Source: Mesorhizobium sp. B2-4-3
GTDB taxonomy: Bacteria > Pseudomonadota > Alphaproteobacteria > Rhizobiales > Rhizobiaceae
Length of the DNA: 64,000 nt
Assembly (NCBI RefSeq): GCF_006442815.1
Contig: NZ_VFVL01000033.1
Location: 1 to 64,000, forward strand
Reading direction: 5' to 3'
Positions 29,365 to 37,084 of the stretch are shown piece after piece. The position numbers and the translations under genes were made by a program. The notes under the pieces are model-generated. The model was given only the letters and a program-made list of their open reading frames with translations, made no database searches and was not told the origin of the DNA. Position 1 is the first letter of the stretch. Every line of letters starts with the position of its first letter.

Positions 29365-29544
29365 TCATGTCGACTTTTTCCGCTCGATGTCGGTGCGTTT
29401 TTGCTCCGCCGCGGCGATCGCGGTTTCCATCACGGCATCCAGATCGGCCATCGCTTCCAGATGGCCGTGATCGACGATCGACTTGCGCAGCATGCGCATG
29501 GCCAGCAACGCGTCGTCCAATGCCTGTTCGACATCTTTGACCAT
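29365..29544 (-). CDS. 59-residue small helical protein
   Basis: An ATG at 29542-29544 opens a frame of 59 codons ending at TGA 29365-29367. The product is a charged helical protein: VKDVEQALDDALLAMRMLRK, then MADLDAVMETAIAAAEQKRT and a basic end RKKST. Its start is seven bases beyond the stop of the DUF2934 gene, so it is the second gene of a two-gene unit. Heptad-like spacing of Leu/Met/Ala suggests a coiled coil. The family is not known to me. Confidence 0.6.
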   Translation of the reverse strand: MVKDVEQALDDALLAMRMLRKSIVDHGHLEAMADLDAVMETAIAAAEQKRTDIERKKST

Positions 29545-29551
29545 GACCGGG

Positions 29552-29851
29552 TCAGCCTTTGCGCCGGCTGCGCTTCTTTAGCGCCGGGTCGGCGGCGGCG
29601 GGTTCGTCGGAGCGATTTTCTATGGCCTTGCGCGCCAGCGCCTCGGCCGCCAAGGGGTCCGGCTGGCCGGCCGGTATCGTGACCGCGCCGGGCATCGCAG
29701 CACCCGGCTGTTCGCCCAAGCCGTTGTCCTCGCGCTCGATTTCCTCGCGAGCCTGATGCCAGTGCTCCTCCTCCTGGCCATTCGCTTCGCCGCTGCGTTG
29801 CCAGATCTCATAGGCACGGCGCTTGATGCGTTCGTATTTGTCGGTCGCCAT
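29552..29851 (-). CDS. DUF2934 family protein, second copy
   Basis: A 99-residue protein with the DUF2934 pattern (YERIKRRAYEIWQRSGEANG, then EEHWHQAREEIERE), a paralogue of the gene at 11498-11827. The C-terminal part is Ala/Pro/Glu-rich and ends in RSRRKG. GGAGG lies eight bases before the ATG at 29849-29851; an ATG six codons upstream (29869) is the alternative start. It is followed by a coupled small helical protein. The pair is bracketed by two copies of the mpg gene end. Confidence 0.78.
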   Translation of the reverse strand: MATDKYERIKRRAYEIWQRSGEANGQEEEHWHQAREEIEREDNGLGEQPGAAMPGAVTIPAGQPDPLAAEALARKAIENRSDEPAAADPALKKRSRRKG

Positions 29852-29929
29852 TGTCTGATCCTCCGTCATCTGCCTTCAAACGCGCGCTGGCCGCGAATGA
29901 TCCATGACGGGAACAGGGAAGGGTGCGGC

Positions 29930-30487
29930 TCAGAACCTGCGGCTGAGATAGGCCGATCCGCCGAGACCGAAGCGCCACTCGGCTTCCACGCCTTTGGTGA
30001 GGCCGATCCGGCGACCGGCGAGGATCGCCGCCGGGTCGGCTTCGGAACGGGCGAATTCGAAAGGTGGCGCGCTCAGCGGCAGCCGGTTGTGCGAGCCGTC
30101 GATGCCCAGCGCCTGGCAAAGCTTGCCGGGGCCTGAGCAGAGCAGCCGCTCGTCATCCATTCCGCGCCGCGCGCGCATTTCGGCGATCCCGGATTGCGGT
30201 TGGATTGCCCGGATCAGCACGGCGCTGCCCGGCAGGCACACCGCGTTCAGGCACCAATGCAGTCCGTAGGAGCGATACACGTAAGCCGTGCCGGGCACGC
30301 CATACATCGGCGCGTTGCGCGGCGTGCGGCCGCGAAAGCTGTGCGATGCGGGGTCGTCGGGCCGATACGCCTCGGTCTCGACGATGATGCCGCCGACACC
30401 GGCGAGACCAAGGCTGGCGCCGATCAGCGCGCGTGCGACGATAACCGCGTCGCGGGCAAAGAAATCGGGCCCGACACTAGGCGGCAT
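29930..30487 (-). CDS. mpg: DNA-3-methyladenine glycosylase (Mpg/AAG family)
   Basis: A 185-residue base-excision-repair enzyme that removes alkylated purines such as 3-methyladenine. Family motifs are complete: FFARDAVIVARALIGASLGL, GGIIVETEAYRPDDPASHSF with the catalytic Glu, AYVYRSYGLHWCLNAVC (Tyr-x-x-Tyr region), VLIRAIQP, and GPGKLCQALGIDGSHN. Length is normal. The gene is not in an operon with repair partners. Its 3' end is duplicated about 620 bp away. Confidence 0.92.
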   Translation of the reverse strand: MPPSVGPDFFARDAVIVARALIGASLGLAGVGGIIVETEAYRPDDPASHSFRGRTPRNAPMYGVPGTAYVYRSYGLHWCLNAVCLPGSAVLIRAIQPQSGIAEMRARRGMDDERLLCSGPGKLCQALGIDGSHNRLPLSAPPFEFARSEADPAAILAGRRIGLTKGVEAEWRFGLGGSAYLSRRF

Positions 30488-30529
30488 GGCGATCGGCGTC
30501 GTTCGGGCAGGCCATCTTTAGCGCGCCGC

Positions 30530-31678
30530 TCAGCCCAAAAGATTGCGCGCCGTGCGCATGAAGATGCGCGAGCCGATCGGGATCAGGTCGTCGGGGAAAT
30601 CATAGTCGGGGTTGTGCAGCGAGGGGGTGCGTTCGCCAGCGCCGAGGAAGAACATCGCCGACCTCGCATTGTGGCCGAAAATGCCGAAATCCTCCGAGGC
30701 GCGCATCGGCAGCGTCTCCTCGCTGCGTAAAACGCCTTCCTCGTCGAGCGCGCGGTTGAGATGCTCCACCGCGTCCGGCGCATTGACGCTGGCGAGGAAG
30801 ATTTCGTGATAGTCGAAGCGCACCGAGAGACCGTGCCTGGCGGCGATCTTCGCGGCAAGCGCTTCCGCGGCCGCGACCTGCTCGGCCATGCGCTCGTCGC
30901 GGCGGGTGCGCAGCGTCGCCCACACTTCCGCATAGCCGGGCGCGATGCCGAACACGGCTTCGCCCATCGCGCAATGGGTGACGGTGACCATGCCGAAATC
31001 CTCATCAGTGAAGGTCCCGCGCCCCAGCGCTGGAAGCGCCGGCATCAGCTCGCTCACCGCCGGCATGGGCGATACGCCTGTCTCCGGCATCGAGGAATGC
31101 GCTGTCTTGCCCTCGAGCACGATGCGCATGCCGCGCGAGGCGCAGTTGACGGTGCCGGCCTTCAGCCGCACCTCGCCGAACGGCACGCCCGGCAGGTTGT
31201 GCAGCGAAAACGCAAAGTCCGGCTGGATCTCGCCAAAGCGCGGATCGGCGACGACCCCGGCCGCGCCGTTGCCGGTTTCCTCGGCCGGCTGGAACATCAA
31301 GACGACGCGGCCGCGTGCCGGCCTTTCGCGTCCAAACTGGCGGCCGAGCGCCGCCAGGATCGCGGTGTGCCCGTCATGCCCGCACATATGCGACTTGCCC
31401 GACACCTGAGAGCTATGCTCGACACCCGAAAGCTCCTCGATCGGCAGCGCGTCGAGCTCCGAGCGGAACAGCACCGTCGGGCCGGCCTGCCCGCTGTCAT
31501 AGACCGCCGCCACGCCGTGGCCGCCGAGCCCGGTCAGCACCTTGTCCGGTCGCGTATCGGCGAGGAAGGAGACGACCTCGCTCGCCGTCTTCTCCTCCTC
31601 GTTGGAGATTTCCGGCCGCCGATGCAGCTTGCGGCGCCATTCGGTCAGCTCGACGATGTCTCGATTGGTGAGGGTCAT
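30530..31678 (-). CDS. M20 family amidohydrolase
   Basis: A 382-residue metallopeptidase-fold hydrolase of the M20D (hippurate hydrolase/IAA-amino-acid hydrolase) group: WRRKLHRRPEISNEEEKTAS at the start, HMCGHDGHTAILAALGRQ with metal ligands, VVLMFQPAEETGNGA, and a C-terminal MRASEDFGIFGH. It would cleave an N-acyl amino acid or similar amide in the cytoplasm. The final metal His lies in TPSLHNPDYDFPDD. The stand-alone position gives no hint of the substrate. Confidence 0.88.
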   Translation of the reverse strand: MTLTNRDIVELTEWRRKLHRRPEISNEEEKTASEVVSFLADTRPDKVLTGLGGHGVAAVYDSGQAGPTVLFRSELDALPIEELSGVEHSSQVSGKSHMCGHDGHTAILAALGRQFGRERPARGRVVLMFQPAEETGNGAAGVVADPRFGEIQPDFAFSLHNLPGVPFGEVRLKAGTVNCASRGMRIVLEGKTAHSSMPETGVSPMPAVSELMPALPALGRGTFTDEDFGMVTVTHCAMGEAVFGIAPGYAEVWATLRTRRDERMAEQVAAAEALAAKIAARHGLSVRFDYHEIFLASVNAPDAVEHLNRALDEEGVLRSEETLPMRASEDFGIFGHNARSAMFFLGAGERTPSLHNPDYDFPDDLIPIGSRIFMRTARNLLG

Positions 31679-31891
31679 GGGTTGGGGCTCCGATCGGCTT
31701 GCGGGTCACACGAACACGATAGGGTTTTTCTCGCGCTGTGCCATGCCGAGCGATTCAAATGGTCCATCGGCGAATTCCCGAGCCTATGTGTCGGGTGCCG
31801 CAGGCAAATCCGCCGGTTTCCTCGCACCAGAGAGGCGTCTCGTCGAAGCCGGCAGCGTGAAACCTTTTGATTTTTGGGCCGTTGTCGCGCG

Positions 31892-34036
31892 ATGCCCCCG
31901 GCCAAGCACAAACCGAAACCGGCCGACAGCGCCACGCGGCGCGGTGCAAGCAAGCCGCGTTCGGCGCCGCTGCGCCAGGACAAGCCGCGCCAATCGAAAC
32001 CGCGCAGCGCCCCGAAGCCGCGCGCGGAGAGGGCGCGGGAAGACAAACCGCAGGAAGACCGGCTGAAAGAGGACAAGGCGCGGCAACGCAAGCCACAGGC
32101 CGGCGAGGCTGAGGAAAAGGCGCCCGCCGAAGCAGCGCCGGAAGCCATCGGCCATGCCGGGTCGCCGCCGCCGGAGGCCGCCGAGCCGGGTCCCGCGCTT
32201 TCGCCGGAGGAAGCCGAGCGGGCGCGCAAGAAATACCTTTTGCGGCGCTTCTGGATCAGCGGTCGCGGCTATTGGGGTTTGCGCGGCGACAAGCTCGCCT
32301 GGCCGCTGACGATCGGGCTGCTCACGCTGATCTGCGTCAATGTCGGTTTTCAATACGGCATCAACCGCTGGAACCGCGCGATCTTCGACGCCATCGAGCA
32401 GCGCGACGCGCACACCGTCTACTGGTTGAGCGCCATCTTCCTGCCGCTGGTCGCCGGCAGCATCAGCCTGGTGGTCGCGCAGGTGTACCTGCGCATGACC
32501 ATGCAGCGCCGCTGGCGCTCCTGGCTGACCACGGCGGTCATCCAGCGCTGGCTGGCCAGCGGCCGCTACTATCAGCTCAACCTCGTCAAGGGCGACCACG
32601 CCAACCCGGAGGCCCGGCTGACCGAGGACCTGCGCATCGCCACCGAATCGCCCGTCGATTTCATCGCCGGCGTCCTCAACGCCTTCCTGTCGGCCTCGAC
32701 CTTCATCGTCGTGCTGTGGACCATCGGCGGCGCGCTGAGTTTTACCCTCGGCGGCTCGGTCGTCACCGTGCCCGGCTTCCTCGTCGTCACCGCGGTCATC
32801 TACGCGGCGATCACCTCGACCTCGATGTTCGCCATCGGCCGCCGCTTCGTCCAGCTTTCCGAGGACAAGAACCAGGCCGAGGCCGAGTTCCGCTACGTGC
32901 TGACGCGCGTGCGCGAAAACGGCGAGAGCATCGCGCTGCTCGGCGGCGAGGAGGAGGAGAACGCCGGCATCGACCGCACCTTCGCCGGCGTGCTCGGCCG
33001 CTGGGCGCGGCTCACCGGCCAGCACATGCGCACGGCGCTTGTCTCGCAAGGCTCCAGCCTGTTCGCGCCGGTGGTGCCGGTGCTTCTGTGCGCGCCGAAG
33101 TTCCTCGACGGCTCGATGACGCTGGGCCAGGTGATGCAGGCGGCCTCCGCCTTCGCCATCGTGCAGGGCGCCTTCGGCTGGCTGGTCGACAATTATCCGC
33201 GCCTGGCCGACTGGAACGCCTCGGCCCACCGCATAGCCTCGCTGATGATGTCGCTGGACGGGCTGGAGCGCGCCGAGGAGAACGACACGCTGGGCCGCAT
33301 CCAGCGCGGCGAGACCGAGGACGGGGCGATGCTCAGCCTCAACGATCTTTCCGTGACGCTCGACGACGGCACTTCCGTGGTCAAGGAAACCGAGGTGATG
33401 ATCGAGCCCGGCGAGCGCGTGCTGGTCTCGGGCGAGTCCGGCACGGGCAAGTCGACGCTCGTGCGCGCCATCGCCGGTCTCTGGCCCTGGGGCAGCGGCA
33501 GCGTCGATTTCCACCCGGGCAAGCGCCTCTTCATGCTGCCGCAGCGCCCCTACATCCCGTCCGGCACGCTGCGCCGCGCCACCGCCTATCCCGCCGCCGC
33601 CGACAACTGGAAGAAGGCCGAGATCAACGCCGCCCTCGACAAGGTCGGCCTCTCCTATCTGAAGCAACGGCTGGAGGAAGAGGCGCCCTGGGACCAGACG
33701 CTGTCGGGCGGCGAGAAGCAGCGCCTTGCCTTCGCCCGCCTGCTGCTGCACGCGCCGGATATCGTGGTGCTGGACGAAGCGACCTCGGCGCTGGACGAGA
33801 AGAGCCAGGACAAGATGATGCGGACGGTGATTGAGGAGCTGCCGCAGGTCACCATCATCAGCGTCGCGCACCGGGCCGAGCTGGAAGCCTTCCACACGCG
33901 AAAGATCACGCTGGAACGGCGCCAGGGCGGCGCGCGGCTGGTCAGCGATGTCGAGCTCGCGCCGAAGAAGCGCGCGCGCGGCCTGCTGCAGCGCGCGCTT
34001 TGGGGCAGCGGCGGGAATGGCGGAACTGCGAAATGA
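31892..34036 (+). CDS. ABC exporter, SbmA/YddA-like half transporter with basic N-terminal extension
   Basis: A 714-residue protein. Residues 1-105 are a disordered, Lys/Arg/Pro/Ala/Glu-rich extension. A transmembrane domain of the ABC_membrane_2 (SbmA/BacA-YddA) type follows from about residue 110 (RRFWISGRGYWGLRGDKLAW, INRWNRAIFDAIEQRDAHTV). Then a nucleotide-binding domain has Walker A GESGTGKST, signature LSGGEKQRLAFARLL and Walker B VVLDEATSALDE. The family exports or imports peptides or fatty-acyl compounds; the substrate is unknown. The stop overlaps the possible ATG of the sulfotransferase gene. Start chosen at ATG 31892; an in-frame TTG at 31874 would add six residues. Confidence 0.88.
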   Translation: MPPAKHKPKPADSATRRGASKPRSAPLRQDKPRQSKPRSAPKPRAERAREDKPQEDRLKEDKARQRKPQAGEAEEKAPAEAAPEAIGHAGSPPPEAAEPGPALSPEEAERARKKYLLRRFWISGRGYWGLRGDKLAWPLTIGLLTLICVNVGFQYGINRWNRAIFDAIEQRDAHTVYWLSAIFLPLVAGSISLVVAQVYLRMTMQRRWRSWLTTAVIQRWLASGRYYQLNLVKGDHANPEARLTEDLRIATESPVDFIAGVLNAFLSASTFIVVLWTIGGALSFTLGGSVVTVPGFLVVTAVIYAAITSTSMFAIGRRFVQLSEDKNQAEAEFRYVLTRVRENGESIALLGGEEEENAGIDRTFAGVLGRWARLTGQHMRTALVSQGSSLFAPVVPVLLCAPKFLDGSMTLGQVMQAASAFAIVQGAFGWLVDNYPRLADWNASAHRIASLMMSLDGLERAEENDTLGRIQRGETEDGAMLSLNDLSVTLDDGTSVVKETEVMIEPGERVLVSGESGTGKSTLVRAIAGLWPWGSGSVDFHPGKRLFMLPQRPYIPSGTLRRATAYPAAADNWKKAEINAALDKVGLSYLKQRLEEEAPWDQTLSGGEKQRLAFARLLLHAPDIVVLDEATSALDEKSQDKMMRTVIEELPQVTIISVAHRAELEAFHTRKITLERRQGGARLVSDVELAPKKRARGLLQRALWGSGGNGGTAK

Positions 34037-34896
34037 GGATGCTGGCACAATGGAACGAGTGCGGCGGCGGGAATGAGGTGTTGAGCCCCGGCGCTTTTGC
34101 CGCTTTATTAGAAAGCACTTTAAAGGGGATCATTTTGAAAGGTGTCGCGGTTTTAACCGAGGGAAGAAGCGGCTCGAACTGGCTGGGAAGCCTTACCAAT
34201 GCCACAGGCACCATGGGCCGTTCGGCCGAATGGCTCAAACCGGCCTATCTGGGTTCGGAGCCGCGCGCCTATGCTGCGCTCGAGGAAGCGGTCATGCGCA
34301 AATCCTCGACCGAAAACGGCCGCTTCGCCGTCAAGGTCTTTCCACGCCACCTGATCTGGTCGAAGGAAAAATGCGGCAAGGATTTCCTCTTGGAGATCCG
34401 CAAGGACAAGGATCTGGGCTTCATCCTGCTTGAACGCCGCGACCGGCTCAGGCAGGCGATTTCCTTCTACCGCGCCAGCGTTTCGCGGTTGTGGACGAGC
34501 CGGCAGAAAGATGCCGGCTCCGGCGTTCCATACAGCTTTGCCGGCATCAGCCAGGCTTTCTTCCAGGTCGAGCAGAGTTACGCGTTCTGGCGGGCCTATC
34601 TCAACCTTTCGGAATTGCCCTACCGCCATTTCGTCTACGAGGATCTGCTGGCGGACCCGCAACCCTATCTCGACGCCGTCGCCGAATTGCTCGATGTTCC
34701 GGCCCCGGCCACGGTGCCGGTCTCTCAACTCAGGATCCAGCGCGACGACGTCACCGAGGAGTGGGCGAGGCGCTTTCGGCAGGAAGCCGGGCACAAAGGC
34801 GCCATCGATGCGATCGGGGACGCGCCGGTGCCGCGCACGCTCGACAATCTGGCCCGCTTCGCGACGAAGCGGCCGCTCAGCCGAAGGCGCTTCTGA
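34033..34896 (+). CDS. Stf0-like sulfotransferase
   Basis: A protein of up to 287 residues with the PAPS loop VLTEGRSGSNWLGSLTNATG, a 3'-phosphate region (FILLERRDRLRQAISFYRA) and YEDLLADPQPYLDAVAELL, the pattern of Stf0-type sulfotransferases that act on trehalose or other glycolipid sugars. An ATG at 34033 overlaps the stop of the ABC gene (ATGA). However, family members begin close to the PAPS loop, and a TTG at 34135 with GGGG six bases upstream would give that. The first 100 bases are lower in GC, so the N-terminal 34 residues may not be translated. Coupling with the ABC exporter suggests a shared substrate, such as a sulfated surface compound. Confidence 0.72.
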   Translation: MRMLAQWNECGGGNEVLSPGAFAALLESTLKGIILKGVAVLTEGRSGSNWLGSLTNATGTMGRSAEWLKPAYLGSEPRAYAALEEAVMRKSSTENGRFAVKVFPRHLIWSKEKCGKDFLLEIRKDKDLGFILLERRDRLRQAISFYRASVSRLWTSRQKDAGSGVPYSFAGISQAFFQVEQSYAFWRAYLNLSELPYRHFVYEDLLADPQPYLDAVAELLDVPAPATVPVSQLRIQRDDVTEEWARRFRQEAGHKGAIDAIGDAPVPRTLDNLARFATKRPLSRRRF

Positions 34897-34900
34897 TGCG

Positions 34901-34993
34901 GTAGGCAATGTGCAGTAGGCAGTAGGCAGTAGGCAAAAGTGGAGTGCACCCCAAAGGGACATTTATTGCCTATTGCCTACTTGCCTACTGCCT
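34901..34993. repeat. GTAGGCA heptamer array with inverted partner
   Basis: GTAGGCA occurs in near-perfect tandem at 34901-34936 (GTAGGCAATGTGCAGTAGGC, then further AGTAGGCAGTAGGCA units). The complementary heptamers (TTGCCTA, TTGCCTACTTGCCTACTGCC) lie at 34966-34992. The halves could fold into one long stem around about 30 bases. It sits between the sulfotransferase stop and the nucleoside hydrolase. Confidence 0.65.
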
Positions 34994-35035
34994 GGTCTGT
35001 AATCGCCCCAGGCCGACAGGAGGAGGACGCCACCC

Positions 35036-36010
35036 ATGGAAAAGATTATCCTGGACTGCGACCCGGGGCACGACGACGCCATCGCCATCCTGCTTGCGGC
35101 CGGCAACCCCAACATCGACCTTCTCGGCATCACCACGGTGTCCGGCAACCACAATGTCGAGAACACCACGCGCAACGCGCTGGCCACCTGCACGGCCTAT
35201 GGCATCGAGGTGCCGGTGGCGAAGGGCTCGCCCGGCCCTTTGGTCGGCGATCAGGTGCTGGCGATCGAGATCCATGGCGAGACCGGGCTCGACGGCCCCG
35301 AGCTGCCGCCGGCCTCGTTCGAGCTCGACAGGCGGCATGCCGTCGACTTCATCATCGACACCGTCATGGCGCATGAGCCCAACACCGTCACGCTGGTGCC
35401 GGTCGGTCCCTACACCAACATCGCGCTCGCGTCCCGCAAGGACCCGCGCATCATCGGCCGGGTGAAGCGGGTCGTCGCGATGGGCGGCAGCTTCACGCGC
35501 GGCAACATCACGCCGGCGGCCGAATTCAACGTCTATGCCGACCCGGAGGCGGCGGACGTGGTGTTCCGCGCCGACTGGGACGTCACCATGGTGGGGCTCG
35601 ACCTCACGCACCAGGCCTTGGCCACCCCTGAGCTGCAGGACAGGGTGCGCGCCGTCGGCGGCCCGATCGCCAAATTCATCCTCGATATCTGGGAATTCAT
35701 CGCAACCACGCATGGCGGCCTCTTACAGATCGAATATCCTGCCGTGCATGACGCCTGCTGCGTCGCGGCCATGATCGACGCCAGCGTCTTCACCACGCAG
35801 AAGGCCGACATCCGCGTCGAGACCGCCGGGCGCTGGACCAAGGGCATGACAGTCTGCAATTTCGAGAAGATGGGCGGCATGCGCCATTTCGGCGGCACCG
35901 CGAGCGAGCAGGTGAACTTCCGCCACTCCGTGGCGATGAAGCTCGACCATCAAAAATTCTGCGACCTGATCGTCGACGCGGTCGAGCGGCTGAGCGGCAA
36001 GAAGGCGTGA
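35036..36010 (+). CDS. Inosine-uridine preferring nucleoside hydrolase
   Basis: A 324-residue calcium-dependent hydrolase that cleaves the N-glycosidic bond of ribonucleosides for base salvage. The family signature DCDPGHDDAIAILLAA is at residues 7-22. Further motifs: ITTVSGNHNVENTTRNAL, LVPVGPYTNIALA, VVAMGGSFTRGN with AEFNVYADPEAA, and the C-terminal HDACCVAAMID with the catalytic His-Asp. AGGAGG precedes the ATG. The first 25 bases after the upstream gene contain the GTAGGCA repeat. Confidence 0.92.
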   Translation: MEKIILDCDPGHDDAIAILLAAGNPNIDLLGITTVSGNHNVENTTRNALATCTAYGIEVPVAKGSPGPLVGDQVLAIEIHGETGLDGPELPPASFELDRRHAVDFIIDTVMAHEPNTVTLVPVGPYTNIALASRKDPRIIGRVKRVVAMGGSFTRGNITPAAEFNVYADPEAADVVFRADWDVTMVGLDLTHQALATPELQDRVRAVGGPIAKFILDIWEFIATTHGGLLQIEYPAVHDACCVAAMIDASVFTTQKADIRVETAGRWTKGMTVCNFEKMGGMRHFGGTASEQVNFRHSVAMKLDHQKFCDLIVDAVERLSGKKA

Positions 36011-36047
36011 GCCGCCCGATGAAGGCCGCGGCCTCGGAAATTGGCAT

Positions 36048-36118
36048 TTCCTCTCCCCCACAAAGTGGGGGTAGAGGTGGATCGGCGCGCAGCGCCGAGA
36101 CGGAGCGGGGGCGGAGCC
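36048..36118. repeat. Rhizobial hairpin repeat (CCTCTCCCCCAC / GTGGGGGTAGAGG type)
   Basis: CCTCTCCCCCAC (36050-36061) pairs with GTGGGGGTAGAGG (36065-36077), followed by GTGGATCGGCGCGCAGCGCC and GAGACGGAGCGGGGGCG. This is the well-known Mesorhizobium-type element found downstream of many genes. It follows the nucleoside hydrolase stop by 38 bp and may act as a terminator. Confidence 0.6.
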
Positions 36119-36249
36119 GGCGTCTGCGATTACGCGCCCAACAAGCCCACACTAAACAATCTGTAGAGCGGCTCGCCGTTTCCATGAAACGAACAACCGC
36201 CTAGAGTTCCGCACGACCGACCGGAACCATCGGGGAGGGGAGCAGCGCG

Positions 36250-36672
36250 ATGAACGAAGCCAGGCCGCACGATCCGAGACCGCTTTCGGAAATCGCCAGC
36301 TATCACGCCCACATCTATTACGGCGATGAGGCGCAGCGCCGGCATGCCGAATGGCTGCGCCAGCGCATCGGCGAGCGTTTTCGCGTGCGCCTCGGCAACT
36401 GGCGCGACGAGCCGGTCGGCCCGCACGAGCAGGCCATGTACCAGGTCTCCTTCGCCACCGAAATCTTCGCCACGCTCGTCCCCTGGCTGATGCTGAACCA
36501 TGGGGGCCTCAGCATCCTCATCCACCCCAACACCACCAACCCCAAGCGCGACCATCTGATCGACCCGGTCTGGATCGGCCGCGCGCTGGGTGTTCATGGC
36601 GAGGTGCTTGGCGAGGAGGACGAGGCGGAAGAGGCGCTGGAGGTGAATACGGAACCGACGCTGGGGGTGTGA
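36250..36672 (+). CDS. DOPA 4,5-dioxygenase family protein
   Basis: A 140-residue protein of the DOPA 4,5-dioxygenase family (PF08883 type): SYHAHIYYGDEAQRRHAEWL, then HEQAMYQVSFATEIFATLVP and LMLNHGGLSILIHPNTTN with conserved His residues. Bacterial members cleave catechols or act as unknown-function cupin-like dimers. GGGAGGGGAGC is found 7-17 bases before the ATG. It is the last ordinary gene before the lower-GC island; the 52 bases to the next stop have no feature I recognise. Confidence 0.85.
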   Translation: MNEARPHDPRPLSEIASYHAHIYYGDEAQRRHAEWLRQRIGERFRVRLGNWRDEPVGPHEQAMYQVSFATEIFATLVPWLMLNHGGLSILIHPNTTNPKRDHLIDPVWIGRALGVHGEVLGEEDEAEEALEVNTEPTLGV

Positions 36673-36724
36673 GGGGGGATGGCCCCGAAACGGTGGGACG
36701 CGGGCGCGTGCGCGGAGCTGGCGA

Positions 36725-37054
36725 TTAGGCTGTCCTTCGGCCCCTCACCAGCCGAGTTGTCATCGCAATAGCTTCGACAAGTTCGGCCTCGCTTCCTCCA
36801 GCACTGAAAAATCCCTCGGCGGCTTCACGAACCGCTTGGGGCAGATCGCGCTGTAAAATAAGACTATCAGCATATTTTTGAAGTGCGCGAGTATCTGGAG
36901 TCTCTCGCTTCAGAACTCGGCGTTTTGCCTTCGAAACGGTGCTTTGGGAAACTCCCAAAGCCACAGAAATGTCCATCTGAGTCGCGAGCCGTGCGCGGAA
37001 TACCCGGTTAAGGGCTGTTGCCAATTGATCAAGCGAATGCGGGCGGCCTTGCAT
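36725..37054 (-). CDS. Small HTH regulator of the defence island
   Basis: A 109-residue protein (or 126 from GTG 37105). An HTH stands out at residues about 20-45: FRARLATQMDISVALGVSQS with TVSKAKRRVLKRETPD, an XRE/sigma-like helix-turn-helix. The rest is an alpha-helical C-terminal domain (YADSLILQRDLPQAVREAAE and ELVEAIAMTTRLV). It reads away from the methyltransferase gene, with only 30-75 bp between start codons, so its own operator probably overlaps the methyltransferase promoter, as for controller (C) proteins of restriction-modification systems (analogy). No strong ribosome site is seen. AT-richer codon use than the flanks. Confidence 0.68.
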   Translation of the reverse strand: MQGRPHSLDQLATALNRVFRARLATQMDISVALGVSQSTVSKAKRRVLKRETPDTRALQKYADSLILQRDLPQAVREAAEGFFSAGGSEAELVEAIAMTTRLVRGRRTA

Positions 37055-37084
37055 AGTTTCAGAATACTGGCATAACTGGTAGCA

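Noticed and set aside
31784..34048. A 754-codon minus-strand frame opposite the ABC transporter
   Set aside because: It is antisense to a complete ABC transporter with all ATPase motifs. Its own sequence is low in hydrophobic pattern and rich in Arg, His, Gln and Gly.
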